A stretch of DNA of 62,690 bases from Lingula anatina (lineage: Eukaryota; Brachiopoda; Lingulata; Lingulida; Lingulidae), in the NCBI RefSeq assembly GCF_001039355.2, contig NW_019775430.1:258149-320838 (forward strand), read 5' to 3'. Positions within the stretch are counted from its first letter, which is position 1, and each line of letters begins with the position of its first letter. The notes below the pieces were generated by a model. That model did no database searches. It was not told the origin of the DNA and saw only the letters and a list, made by a program, of their open reading frames with translations. A program made the position numbers and the translations under genes. Shown here piece after piece: positions 1 through 12,200 of this stretch.

Positions 1-112
1 GCCAGTGATTTATTTTGAATGGCATTCGAGTGTTCATATTGGTTAACTTTCTTAGATTGAGATAAATGTGGTTTCACGTTAAACGCGTATAAAAGTTTTT
101 ATTTAATTTAAG

Positions 113-547
113 CATCACTTCAATTACGGCGTCCGTAGGACCAGGCGCACCCCAAGCTGCCTTCGTCATCTTGGCAATTGTGCTCACTGCTGTAGGCTTG
201 CCACTGAATGATATTCAGCTCGTCCTTGCCGTGGATTGGTTCTTGTGAGTAAAGTTAATCTTAATACATTGAAAATAAAACTGATTAGTTAAGCAGAATT
301 TATAGTGCACAGTTTATTCATGTAGTGTACTTTCAAAATGAACAATGTGTTTTTGTTTTCTAGGGATCGATTGCTAACAAGCGTGAATGTGTTGGGAGAT
401 GCCTTTGGTGCTGGAATAGTAGAACATTTATCCCGTCATGACTTGCACAAAATGGACGCAATTGCAGAGACGGTGTCAGCTGAAGCCGGAAATGCATCTG
501 ATAGCAGAATCGGTTTGACCAGTGAAAATGGTCACATAAACGAGTGA
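113..547 (+). CDS. SLC1-family (EAAT/ASCT-type) amino-acid transporter, last two exons (partial)
   Basis: Sodium-coupled amino-acid/glutamate transporter of the plasma membrane; only the C-terminus is in the window. Exons are 113-244 and 364-547, with intron GTGAGT..TTCTAG. The join restores the reading frame [15 protein letters not shown]. Exon 1 encodes the hairpin HP2 and TM8 region ([13 protein letters not shown], then AVDWFL). Exon 2 encodes the end of TM8 ([20 protein letters not shown]) and a hydrophilic cytosolic tail ending at TGA 545-547. These motifs are near-identical to animal EAATs. At the residue that is Arg in EAATs (DRLRT) and Cys in ASCT2, this protein has Leu (DRLLT), so acidic-substrate specificity is doubtful. 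The glycine-rich HP2 tip also differs (SVGPGAP instead of SIGAAGIP). The 5' part of the gene lies outside the window. The family call is sure; the subfamily is not. Confidence 0.93.
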
Positions 548-1600
548 AACGCCCGAATTGGATAATAAATGTATGCATGCTATTAGACGCACCCAAGCAA
601 ATAAGGTTTTTGCCATTGCAAAATATGATGCCTCACTGGAGTTTAGGCCCTACTACTGGTTTAAACCCTAGTTTAGAAGGATATGCCTACCCAAAATTCT
701 TATACATAAGTTCGTAGAAAATCAAAAGGAATCAAAGAGCCTTATATATGCCCACACACACCACAGAATGTAGATTTCTTACACATTTTGATAGACAAAC
801 AGAATAAATTTCTGAATTTTGCTTTCTTCAATTGAGAATTCTTAAGACTAGGAACTCTTCATTCGCAAATGGTGTCCATGTTATGGGACCCCAATTTAAC
901 AAATGTGTTTCAATTTTCTATTAGTTTGATAAAACCTTATCTGAAACGAGGTACCAGTAAACCAGTATCGGACTGAATCTCATCATCATCATCATCATCA
1001 TCGTTTAGAGCCTATAGTGTTCCACTGTTGGACAAAGGCCTCAGCATGCTTTTTCTATTGTTTCCTATCCTGAGCCTCAGATTTCGGACTGAATCTATGC
1101 GTGTACTAAATAACATAAAACTTTCCTGTAAGTAGTTATGCACAGTTATGCACGTGACAGCAATATATGACATTTGCTTATTTTAAGCTTTGTTTTGAGC
1201 ATGTAGTTTTTTTTTTATTTTTTTTTTTATTTTTTTTTTTGCTCAGTGTTACTAGTTATAATATGTTGGCCTCACGTTTTTTGTTCCTAAAACAACAGCA
1301 TTGAGTACCAAGCAAAATTACTATTGATTAACATGACGGCAATTGTTGTTCCCACTTCTTGCAGATGAGGCAAAATGTAAATTGATGGCGTAAGCTCGCG
1401 GGGAAGAGTCTGTGCCATTTGTGTTTGTATTGCCAAGTGAGACACTAGTAACCATGCATTATAAATGTAGAAAGCATTTATCCAGTAGCACAGAAATATG
1501 TTTCATGCAACAACTCGCTTCAAATTAATGGACTCTTTTTCTACATGCATATGTGTACATAAATAAAGTATATGTGATTATATGTACTATCGTTGTTTTT
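548..1600 (+). other. Probable 3'UTR of the SLC1 gene with candidate poly(A) signals
   Basis: No coding potential is seen. AATAAA hexamers occur near 566, 800 and 1561 (ATAAATAAAGTATATG), any of which could end the transporter transcript. The stretch includes a LINE 3' relic (978-1080) and T-rich runs around 1207-1240. The true end cannot be fixed without transcript data. Confidence 0.4.
978..1080 (-). mobile_element. 3'-terminal fragment of a non-LTR retrotransposon with (GAT)n tail
   Basis: On the minus strand the sequence reads AGGCCTTTGTCCAACAGTGG followed by CACTATAGGCT and then a GATGATGAT run. This is the familiar 3' end of animal LINEs whose last codons encode AQDR..W-like residues and whose tail is a trinucleotide repeat. 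Only about 100 bp remain. Confidence 0.55.
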
Positions 1601-4600
1601 GTGATAAGTGATATTCACGAAATGTGATTTGTGAAAGACAGAAAGGAAAGGAAAGTATGAATGAAAAAATGAATGAATGAAGGAAACCGTTAGGGATCAA
1701 GCTAAACATACGAAATAAAATGATAGATAAAATGAAATCAACAGATCAATGAGTAATTTTGGTGGCCTATTTGAAAATCTACCAGTATTGAGGATAACAG
1801 CTAGATTGATCCTACAGTAATCGATTTTAAAAGTGGAGGTATACAAGATGTGGTAGTTCTCTAGAAGTGACCATTTAGCTCATTTAAGTGCGTTGGTGCC
1901 CTTTTTATAAAAAGCAACATGGAGTAAAGCTAAACATTTGAATAAAACCCTGGTTTGGAGCAGTAGCCAGGGCATCTTCTATTTAAGCTGTGTGGTCTGC
2001 TAACTCATGGGCTTACGGGTAAATAATCGATGGACTGTTTTGACTTCGTCGGGGGATCCATATTGTATTTTCTCAGACGAGGATCTCTCTCATTGTGGAG
2101 AATTTTTTTTCTAAATACAGTGCGTTAGAGCAGAAAATATACGGTTTGTTTGACAGATTGCGGTAGTTAAGATTATTTACCAGCATCTAAAAAAGATAAT
2201 TCAATACAGGTGCTTACACCCAGCAAAATATGCAGTGCATTTGCTAGTGTACCTCAACAATAAGGGAAGAGTATGATGAGCCGTAGGGCTGAAGGGTTTA
2301 ATAAATTGAATTGATAACTTAATTAACAGCTCATCATTTTACTGGCCTGGAACGTACATGCACAGTGCAAACTGCTTAGCTATATAGCTGCATTAAATCT
2401 AATTTAAATGTCAGATCTAGGTCAGATGTATCAGCGTGCTGACCCAGATTTAGTGTGATAGCAAGGCTGGAGTATGTTTACCTTGCCTGTTTTGTAAATA
2501 GAAATATAGTCATGAGACTGATTAATATGACTTTCAAGAGGAATTCAATTGGAGTCGGATGAGGTAAATAACCTTCCTTATGTATTGAGATTGCATTGTT
2601 ATTGTGTTGTAATATATTATATCTATATATAATATCCCTGTAATACACTGTGTCTGAAATGATACTGGGCTGGTGACTCAACGTGACCTAATCCTCTTAC
2701 CCCTGAACCCCTCAGACTGTGTAGACTGTGTAGACAGCTAGGGAGCGGAGAACGCACCCCAATTTCTCCTGCAATGTCCTCATGCAGTACGAAAAGCACA
2801 GAGATAACCTACACCAGCAGGTATATCAAAACACAGGGTATATAGGTCAACTGCCAATAACTTACTCACACTAAAAGAAACCAGAACTCAACGAGGACTC
2901 TGGCACACTACATAGCAGTGTGCAGTCACGTATGACCAGGAATTCTTTACCAACCACCTCCTAGGGTAAAAATAGAATCAATGCAGATGATTGAAGTGTA
3001 GTGATGTGTTTCAAGGTTCTTTAAAAGGAAACGACCAGTGTACAAGAACAACAGATATGAATAGGCCTACTAGTGCTTACCCTCATATTTAAACACTACA
3101 CGTCTCACGAATATTACCAGACTAGTTGTATAGCATACATTATATAAACATGTATGCACTTACTATGAACTCACAGTAGATGCATGTTATTATTTTCTTT
3201 TTTATTTTGGTCATAAATAATCTTTGTAAATATGTGTTACGACGAATACATATGATTGTTATTATTATTATTATTATTATTATTTTTAGTAGTAGTAGTA
3301 GTAGTAGTAATAGTAGTAGTATAGTAGTAGCGGTAGTAGTAGTAGTAGTAGAAGCAGAAGGCCTACTATTGCTGCAGTTCGTAACCCTGTGGGGATGGTA
3401 TTGACAGAACTTGTGACTGAATTTAACACTTTTAGCTTTGTTACGGTCACAAGGTATCAAACGTTTATTCACCAACTAAGTTTCCATACACATACTTTAT
3501 TTCTGCGTACAGATGACACAGTCACTATTTTAACATCCGATTAATCTTTTTCGTGATTTGCATTATCTATCTTTTTTTTTGTCTCAACCACCATTCTATT
3601 TTTTCTCATAAGGTACTATCGGCGAGCGTTATTATTATTATTTTTTTTTTGTTTTCAATTAAATATCTAAATAATTATTACCATAACATCATCATTGGAT
3701 AGACCCCAAAGACCAATCTGCATTTGATGTAGCCTACACGTGACAGAAAATAACATATTGACTGTGAAAGTAAAAAAAAAAATGAAAATAAAAACATTTC
3801 TGAAATTTTGACATTTTCCATCCTTGTTTAATACGAAAAAGTTGTCCTACCTGCCGACTCTTAAGGAAACGTAACTTGCACAAGCTCACGCACACATACT
3901 CATATTATTTAACTTAAATAATTCCAGTCCAACACATGCGACTAAGGCCGAGTGATTTATATGATCATTCTCCATGAATTGATCGATTTACCTTCATGTG
4001 TCAACAATCCATTTAACGATATTTTTATGTATTGTTTTATGTCAGATGTGCTTGGTGGCGTATGGCTTCTATTTTTTTTTGTAAAGATAGAAAGTGAGAG
4101 AGAAAGAGAAAATAACAGATGTGACGATCTTAAGATCATATGAAACCCCCGAAATAAAGTAACTTATAAGGTGAAATCCACTGACTCTTTTCATTGATAG
4201 ACTACAAAACATTCACCCTAGACTACCAAATATTACAGCAGCTCTTAAAGGGTGGAGCAGGGGAACGAGAAGAACTTTTCATCACAAAATTTCCTAAATT
4301 AAAATCAATATTGAGAACCACGCAAAGCAGGCAATTTTTGAAGCAGTTTTTAAAACCAAAAATCAAGCGTACATGTTTTGCTTAATTCACGATATTTTGG
4401 CACTTACCAGAAATTACCATTTAAAATTAAAAAGGAAAAGATAACCTGATTATCGCTACACTACACTGCAGTTAACGAGGGTGGTAAAATAAATGCTCTC
4501 CTACTTTTTCGATCTTACGATTGAGCTGCAACCCTGAAAGGTAGATAAATGCTACATATCTTATTTCTATATAGCGCGGCTGTTGTTAACTCTGAAACAC

Positions 4601-5310
4601 AATACATAAATAGTGTTTGTATGTTAACAAAGTGCGTTTCCGTTTGAATGAGTCTTTTAACCCCAATGTTTTCAAGTTGCACAACGAAAGACATCGATTT
4701 TTTCCATACAGTTGATATTGCGCAGTTCGACAGGAGAAAGAAATAGGTTAGTTAACCGCTATTGAGGACACCAACCTTACAGGTTCACAATCGACATTTA
4801 GCCGAGAAACATAGCAAGACGCTTGTGGTGAGAACAAACAGGTAGTGAGGTTTACACGTGTGTCTTACTGTAACCTGCTTTCAAAGGTGTATTTGGGTTG
4901 GGTGACAATTGCTTGGGTAATGGCGATGGGTGTTATGTTCTTGACGACTCCTATGCATTATATGCGCGCGTATACCATAATTAGCATAAATTATACAATC
5001 GAAATCTAAACATTGAAGTGTTACATTGAAGTGCTGATTGTATTGGACCTAATGAACAGCAGTTGTTATGAACGCATTGCTCAAGTCATGTCAGGGTTTA
5101 TGGAGCTGATGCACCTTTTTGTATGAAACAAATAATATTTGTGCGATATTTGTCTAAGGAATATATATTCAACTACAAAAAATCAGTTGGCAAAAATCAT
5201 AGCAGGCTCCGGACTGTATGCTGATATACAAAACCGTGTATTTGGGTTTAATTTATGTGTGAATAAGTTCTGCGTGTAAGATGATCTGCCACTGTCATAT
5301 GTATTTCCAG
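1601..5310. other. Intergenic DNA between the SLC1 and TIR-STING genes
   Basis: No gene is recognised. It holds GAAT/GAAAT-rich sequence near 1640-1690, trinucleotide microsatellites at 3258-3358, and homopolymer T and A runs (3570, 3640, 3770). Open frames here (for example 4194-4385) match no family I know and have no exon-like context. The TIR-STING promoter and any 5' noncoding exon should lie here, but I see no clear TATA box. Confidence 0.5.
3258..3358. repeat. Compound trinucleotide microsatellite (ATT)n-(AGT)n
   Basis: About ten ATT units followed by many AGT units with a few interruptions. The low-complexity frames across it (poly-I, poly-S, poly-V) are artefacts, not genes. Confidence 0.95.
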
Positions 5311-5312
5311 AA

Positions 5313-6247
5313 ATGACAGAAAAAGCGGGAGACTATGAGTATGATGTCTTCATATCCTACAGCTTTGAAGATAGGCGGGAGGTGGAGCAGCTGTCTGAAG
5401 GTGTGTTTTTAACCATTGCTTCTGGTATTTTTTATCTAAATCAGGATCAATTAAATCTCTAACAATGACTTGTATAAATTTAGACTGCATTCCCATAGTT
5501 TAGATCGATCCATCTGGATCGACCTATCTCCCAGGGGGTTCACGCTAAATGGCTGTCAGCGCACGGAAATTAATTACTCCCTTACAGCTTTTAGTAGGCG
5601 GGACAGTCATTTAAAAAAGGCTAAGCTGACAGTTATCCAGTGAGATTCTCCACGCCGATAGATCGATCTAAAATCTTTGGGAATGCAGTCTAAGTGACAA
5701 AGTATGCCATATATTACAGAAATAAAATACAGCAACTCACTGACAACATAGGCTTATTAGTTGATTGCTGAGTTCAGCGGAGTCGAGAGGTCACTGGAAA
5801 GACATTTTTGTGTGATTTTGTTTTTCAAAAAATGAAGTTGGGGAGGGGTCAGAGCCCACTTTTTCCCCTAACACACCGCTGACTAATGATCTAAGAAAAA
5901 AATTACTGACTCACAGACACAGCGGCTCACAGACTCACAGACTAATGAGTCGGACGCATTTCATTAGGCAACGTCGGAAATAATTGGGATGGAATGCATC
6001 TGACAAAATAAACACCCAATTAGTATATATACCTTAATAAAAGAGAGTATACATATTCGTTTCATTTCAGATTTAAATAAGGAAGGGGTGAAATCCGTGT
6101 TGGCAGAAAGAGACTTTGAACCAGGCAAACCAGTGCTGGAGAGTATCATCAATTACTTTGAACATTCCAGGAGATCATTGCTCTATATAACTACACATTC
6201 CATAAAAAGGTACATAATATACTTGTATATATCCTTGTTCAATTTAT

Positions 6248-6297
<50 letters not shown>

Positions 6298-7182
6298 CGT
6301 GTTTTTCCTCGTGCAGTATACTTGTATTGAAAGTAAAATTGTTTTTCCTGGTGCAGTCTAATTGTATTGAAAGTAAAAGTGTTTTTCCTCTTTAAAAAGG
6401 AACCCATATGTATACCGTACATATCAACATATAATCCAAAAAACTGAAAGTAAAGAATGTCATAACTGGTTACTTACTATTGGTTAAACAAGATGACAAA
6501 ATGAATGAGATATTAACTGACATGCAGATAATAAAGAGTAAAAGACAAAGTCCATCACTTAAGCAAATTTTAACAAAAGCAAAATTTGAAAACAATTCCA
6601 AGACAAATGTGAGAAACCTCAACAATACGAGTACAGAAATGTGAAGTACCCATGGACGGCACCTGCCCACTAATTAAAGAGGGGAGCTATCTAACATTTA
6701 AAAATGAATTTACATTTAGAATTAAACACCTATTCACCTGCACAAGCTCACATTTACTTTACGTACTGACTTGCAGTGGATGCGATGAGAAATATATAGG
6801 ACAAACCGGAGACACTCTCCGACATAGAATGACCGTTCACAGACAACAAATATGACAACCTAAATATCAGTGCACGTCTGTGAGTGGGCACAATAGGTAA
6901 TGCTCTATGAACAAAAACAAGGACTTAACGGTATTCCCATTTTATAAATTCACTAGGGAAACAACCCAAACAGAAAGGGAAATTGAAACAAAAACTTTAT
7001 TTATAAGTTAAAACCTACATTAAACAGGTAATAGCAGATCCTAATGCAACAATCAAATCACATTGAGTCCTAATCACATCACATTGCAACCAAATGAATA
7101 TGCAATGAAACCGTTCGTGACAAAATAACTGCTTTTCTTTATTTGTTTCTATTATATAATAATAGTAATAATAATAATAATA

Positions 7183-7218
<36 letters not shown>

Positions 7219-9248
7219 TGTAGTAGTGGTAATAGAAGTGATAGTATAATTAGTATAACCGCCTCCATGATTCCATTCTTAAGAATTAGGAGATAGAGAT
7301 CGAAAGACGGAAAGATGAACTCAAATGTTGAACCTGTGACAACTATTTGTGACCAAGGGTTTGTTTTTACGCCTGTCTGATCATCTTCCTGCAACTGTTT
7401 GTTTCAGTAATTGGTGCAGATTTGAAACAAGTCTGAGTTTGGCACATGCAAAGAAATCAGAGAAGCAGCAAGTAATCCCGGTATATGCTAACATCACTGA
7501 TGAAGAATTGGAAGAAGTACCTGGCCATTTGAGGGCTTTGGATCCAATTGATAGCAGAAAGGAAGGGTTTTTTGACACTTTATTAAGCAGGATCAAAGGT
7601 AAATTGTGAAATGGTATTATTGTTGTATTTTAGTATTATTGATTATTAATAATTTTTTTTTGTTGATCTTTAATTTTGTTAATTCATGATGTTATGATTT
7701 TCTACTTTAAATTTATTCCTTTTATGAATAAGAACATGTTGGCACACGTTGGTACAAAAGACTGAGAAAAGGTGCTGTAAAAACGTAGTGACATATTAAT
7801 AGTTATGTTTTTTTTTTAAATAAAGATGAGTTGCTTTTCTTGTCAGTTAAAATATATTATCGCCGTAAAGTATAAATTATGTGACATACCTGTATTTTAG
7901 CCCCATTGGTTGGTCTGAAGAAAGCCCTTCCCACTGGTAATGTTGCACATGGTCTAGTATGGGGGTACTTTTATGGCTATCTCAATCTTATCCTGCCAGG
8001 TAAGCTGTTACTTTGAATTTTCTATTTCTGTTCACAATACATACACTATCTATTGGATATTGTAAATATGAGATATTTATCAATTAGTACCACTTGTCAC
8101 TATACGTTTGTGTTTTCAGGACTCAAGCAGAGATTTCAGGAATGGGAAGATTTGGACCCACACTCCAGAAAAGGAAAATACATCCCTAAGTTCATTATCC
8201 TCCTTCCTGAGAGTTGCTACTGCTGGTCTAGCATGAATGACAATGACGACCGGATACAGAGAGCAGGTAATTAACGTCAAGCCTAAACCCTTGTTAATTG
8301 TCAATCCATTAGGGCTGGTAGAAATTTTTAAATTTTTAAGTCAATAGCCCCAGATATCAGGACAGACAATCTCACGAATACATGATTGTGGGACTTCCCT
8401 AGTATAACTAGGGATTATATTGTAATGGGCTGAATACTAGTGGAATTATGCCAAGTTCTGTAGACCAGCATGCATTGGCGTGAGCAATATATAGGAAAGG
8501 CTTTGAGATCCATGATGAATTAGTAAGTTTTTATTTAACCCTCTCAAACACATATACAAAATGTAAATGACCTGCTCCATAAATAGCAAGGTTTTGTGTT
8601 TGTTTTCCCTATCTGAAACTTTTTTCTTTGTTATTTGACAACCAGGGAACCTAAAACCATTCAACAAAGCAAGAGCAGGGAAGCCAGAGAGAGAATATAA
8701 AAACTTTTTGTTTACGGTAACAGCAGATGATGGGGAGGTAGGAAATTCTTCTCAGATGATGTTATCACTATTAATATGAATAACACAATGATAAAACTCG
8801 AACTTTTAAAGATAAAAGTGAAAGATTAAAGTTAAAATAATACATTTCTGGCAAAATTTAATGTAAATTCACTCAGATTTATATCTCAACGTGAGATTGC
8901 GTCTGGCACAAAATCGTTTTTATTTTTTAATCTTTGACAAATCAAAAACAAAATGCTGGTATACAGTAATATACCTTACATGCAATTTAAAGAACATAAT
9001 TAATTGATCGTCCTTCTGCAACCATGCATACTCATCCGCTTATGTAGTAACTTAGCTTTGTCCTCTAAAGGGAGAGCTGTATCTCTTCAATCTTTGTTCC
9101 TTTTACTTAAGTAACAACATTACCATTATACAATATACAATTTCATGTTCTTGTTGTGAAAAATCCTACAGAGTAATTATCTATTCAACCTTTTTTTCTT
9201 AAGTCTGTCCTGAGTCTTCAATTTTTATTTATTTTATTTTTCATCTAT

Positions 9249-9283
<35 letters not shown>

Positions 9284-12200
9284 TTTTTTGTCGAGTGTCC
9301 TTAAACTGTGCTGATCGTGGTCGAACGTTCTTATCGTATGCATTCATTTACACAATAAAGTTGTGCATGTATTAATATTTCTTAGGGATGAATTTACTGC
9401 AAAGCATCATAAGTTGTTTTACTTTATACAGGTTTACTATTTCTCTGGAGAATACTCCACCCCACTTATGTCAATGCAAGAACTTGAGAGCGGACACCTG
9501 GCTGAGTTTGATGCTAATGCCAAATATGTGCAATACGTGTTGTATTGCCAGGTCCTGAAACAAGCACTGGACAGTGCTCTGCCAGAGGGCGCCAAGGATA
9601 CATATTTGCTGCTGAAGTATAAAGGTATGTGCACTGACGTAACTGGGATTACATGATACCTGTGCCTCCGGCTTGAGAGTTTTTAATGATTTATAAAAAT
9701 GGCTTACAGTATGTTGTGGCAAAGCTTTTTACTGTCTACATTTGTACCTAATCAATTTCTCATTTTACTAGCTGTATGTCAAGAAAGCAAAGGTACGACA
9801 CCTATGAGTGCATATTTTGGGGGTATAACGTTAGAAGTAAATTCAAATCTATACGATACACGTACCCTAACCTGTACTAATGATATGGGACCCCGGACTT
9901 CCATTCCTAGGACTAACATTCCTGTCACACCGTTTAGTCCTGCCCTTTTACATCAACTGGCCATCTTGAACATATTTCCCTGACTATTTTAGGTCCCTTG
10001 GGCAATGGTTCGACAAATGGCTCTATTGAATGTATGAAAGTATTGGCCATGTTATCGTAACATGCCCTATTTTTTAAGTGTTGCAAAACTTAAAATTATA
10101 GAATCCTGTGCTGATCATCAGTAGGGAGTATAATGCTAGATTTTCTATCACAATTGCCCATCGTCTTTACACTGTGCTGTACATTGTAGATGAGATTGCA
10201 GACGGATCAAAGAAGTACCCTATAGCTGATTTGATAGTAAAGGCAATAAGGGATGGACTGAACACAGAGGCTTCTGGTAACACCACACAACAGGTAATTG
10301 GGGGTCACGTTACAGTCAAAGTGCACTAGTGTTTGCAACGAAAAATATAAACGCCGAAATTTTATATTTTCGAGTTTTTTTTTAAATTCAGCACAAAGAT
10401 AGATTCATTATTACATTATTGAAGAATTAGGTGCACGAAAAACTTATTATCGGTAACTGGATGATAATAAAGGGTAACAATATCCTTAAGATGATTTTCT
10501 TTATAACTGTGATTTCAGGAACATGGTTTACCTACTGAGTTTGAGAAAGTGAAAGTAGGAGAAGAATATGATGCATTTGTGTGGCACAGTGATGATGATG
10601 GTGAAGAAGTAGACAGACTCGTAGAAAGTAAGCAAGCACACAGCCTGAGAGGCTCTTTAATATGTAAAATGGTACAGAAAATCATGTACCAATGTTCTTC
10701 ATTCAACTTCTAAAAGTATTTTTTTCACAAAAATTCAGTGGTTGTACAACCAATTAATAAGCTAACAAAGGTTGACCACTGCCAGCTCGCCTACACCATA
10801 GTTGCCAACACATCCCATGCCATGGGGTGAGCCTTGTCAACAAGAGGCAGACAATTAGGCAGATACTCTTAACAGCTGCTCTCCAAACCCTTACGCGCCC
10901 TTGAACTCTGAAAACACTTACATGTGTAACCTGCTTTCATTGGGTTGCAGTACCATGCTCCAGTTATTGGCTGGTCTCAATTGTTCCAATATACCATTTG
11001 ACTCATAGTTCTTGGCAGTGATCACTAGTCTCCTAACGGCAAAAATGCCAAAATAACGGCAACAGTGTGGACGATACCGATGGAAAACTTGTTAAATATT
11101 ACAGCCAATCCGTTCAATTCATGAAACGTTTTCCTCGAGGAAAGCATACAAAAAGTCTCTCTTTTCTGGTAGTGGTTTCCTTCTGTCGGCCTTACCCAGG
11201 CAATCTTGCCCATGTCCTCACCATGAAATGCACTTGTTAATTGTTCAGGCCCTTAAATATCCCCAAATCTAGAAGGAATTCAGCCATAGCTGCTATACGA
11301 CCATAATATGGCCATGATCCCCTTTCTGTGTATTACCCAGTTTGTGTTACACAGTCAGTAGGCAGTATTGTCTTTCTGATCAACCGGTTGTTCTATTATT
11401 CATGACTTCATGTATGTGTTAACATTCCCTTCAGAATTGGAAAGCTATGGGGACAGGCAATTCCGTATCATTCACAGGGGGAAATTTGAAGTAGATAAAA
11501 TGGAGACAAAGTCCATCGAGGAAGCTTTGAAAAATTCTAGAAATACTATATTGTACGTGACTAAAAGATTCTTGGAGTCGTAAGTATATTTAATTACTTA
11601 AATTTTAAAATATGTTGTATGTTTATAAGTTTTAGTTTTTGTACCTTATCCATAAGAAAATTGATGTAGTTAATGTACTAATATGTTATACTGGGGTTCG
11701 AAAGAAACACCCTGATTGGATTATCAGTCTTGAATCTGTGAGATGTTTCTAAACTTTCATTTTCCCCAACATTGGTATTTCCATTCATACACTGGTATTT
11801 TCAATGTGAAATATATACTTGATGGCAAATATATCTGGGATATCAAACCACTGACCTCTTATTCGCTTAAATGCTGTATGGCCATTACTTACTGACTGCA
11901 TGAAGAGGTTCATATAAAGTCTGCATGGCTGTCACATATTATACATTTGTCTTTCAGTACACCTTATTTGAACACACTTTTGATGCATGAACGATTGGCT
12001 GATGATATTCAGCAAGGACGGCTAACACTAGTCCCAGTCTTGGTGGATGTGGAGCCTAATGAACTGCCCTCTGTGCTGACGAATGTAATATACATTGAGA
12101 AATGTAAAATGACCGAGGAGGAGTGCTTTGGGAGACTGGTGAAAGCTTTGGAAGGTACCTATTTGCAAAACCTACTAGTAGACAAAAGACGTGCCCTAGG

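Larger units (their letters stand above)
5313..7598 (+). other. TIR domain 1 (canonical, W-x3-E retained)
   Basis: Exons 1-3 encode box 1 YDVFISYSFEDRREVEQL (residues about 9-26) and box 2/BB-loop ERDFEPGKPVLESI (from about residue 43). After SLLYIT comes NWCRFE with Trp78 and Glu82, then VIPVYANI. The W-x3-E pattern with this Glu is where NAD+-cleaving TIRs such as SARM1 and bacterial TIR-STING place the catalytic glutamate. TLR adaptor-type TIRs can also carry WCxxE, so the motif permits but does not prove NADase activity. Intron phases after the three exons are 1, 2 and 1, identical to TIR2. Confidence 0.93.

Noticed and set aside
2690-2960. Possible LINE tail with ERTPQFLLQCP-like residues
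   Set aside because: Only a short, frame-broken resemblance; cannot be separated from chance.
3140-3475. Open frames of poly-I, poly-L and poly-S
   Set aside because: Pure microsatellite translation.
9699-9983. 94-residue open frame in intron 7 of the TIR-STING gene
   Set aside because: The exon 7 to exon 8 splice is in phase without it, and it has no STING or TIR similarity.
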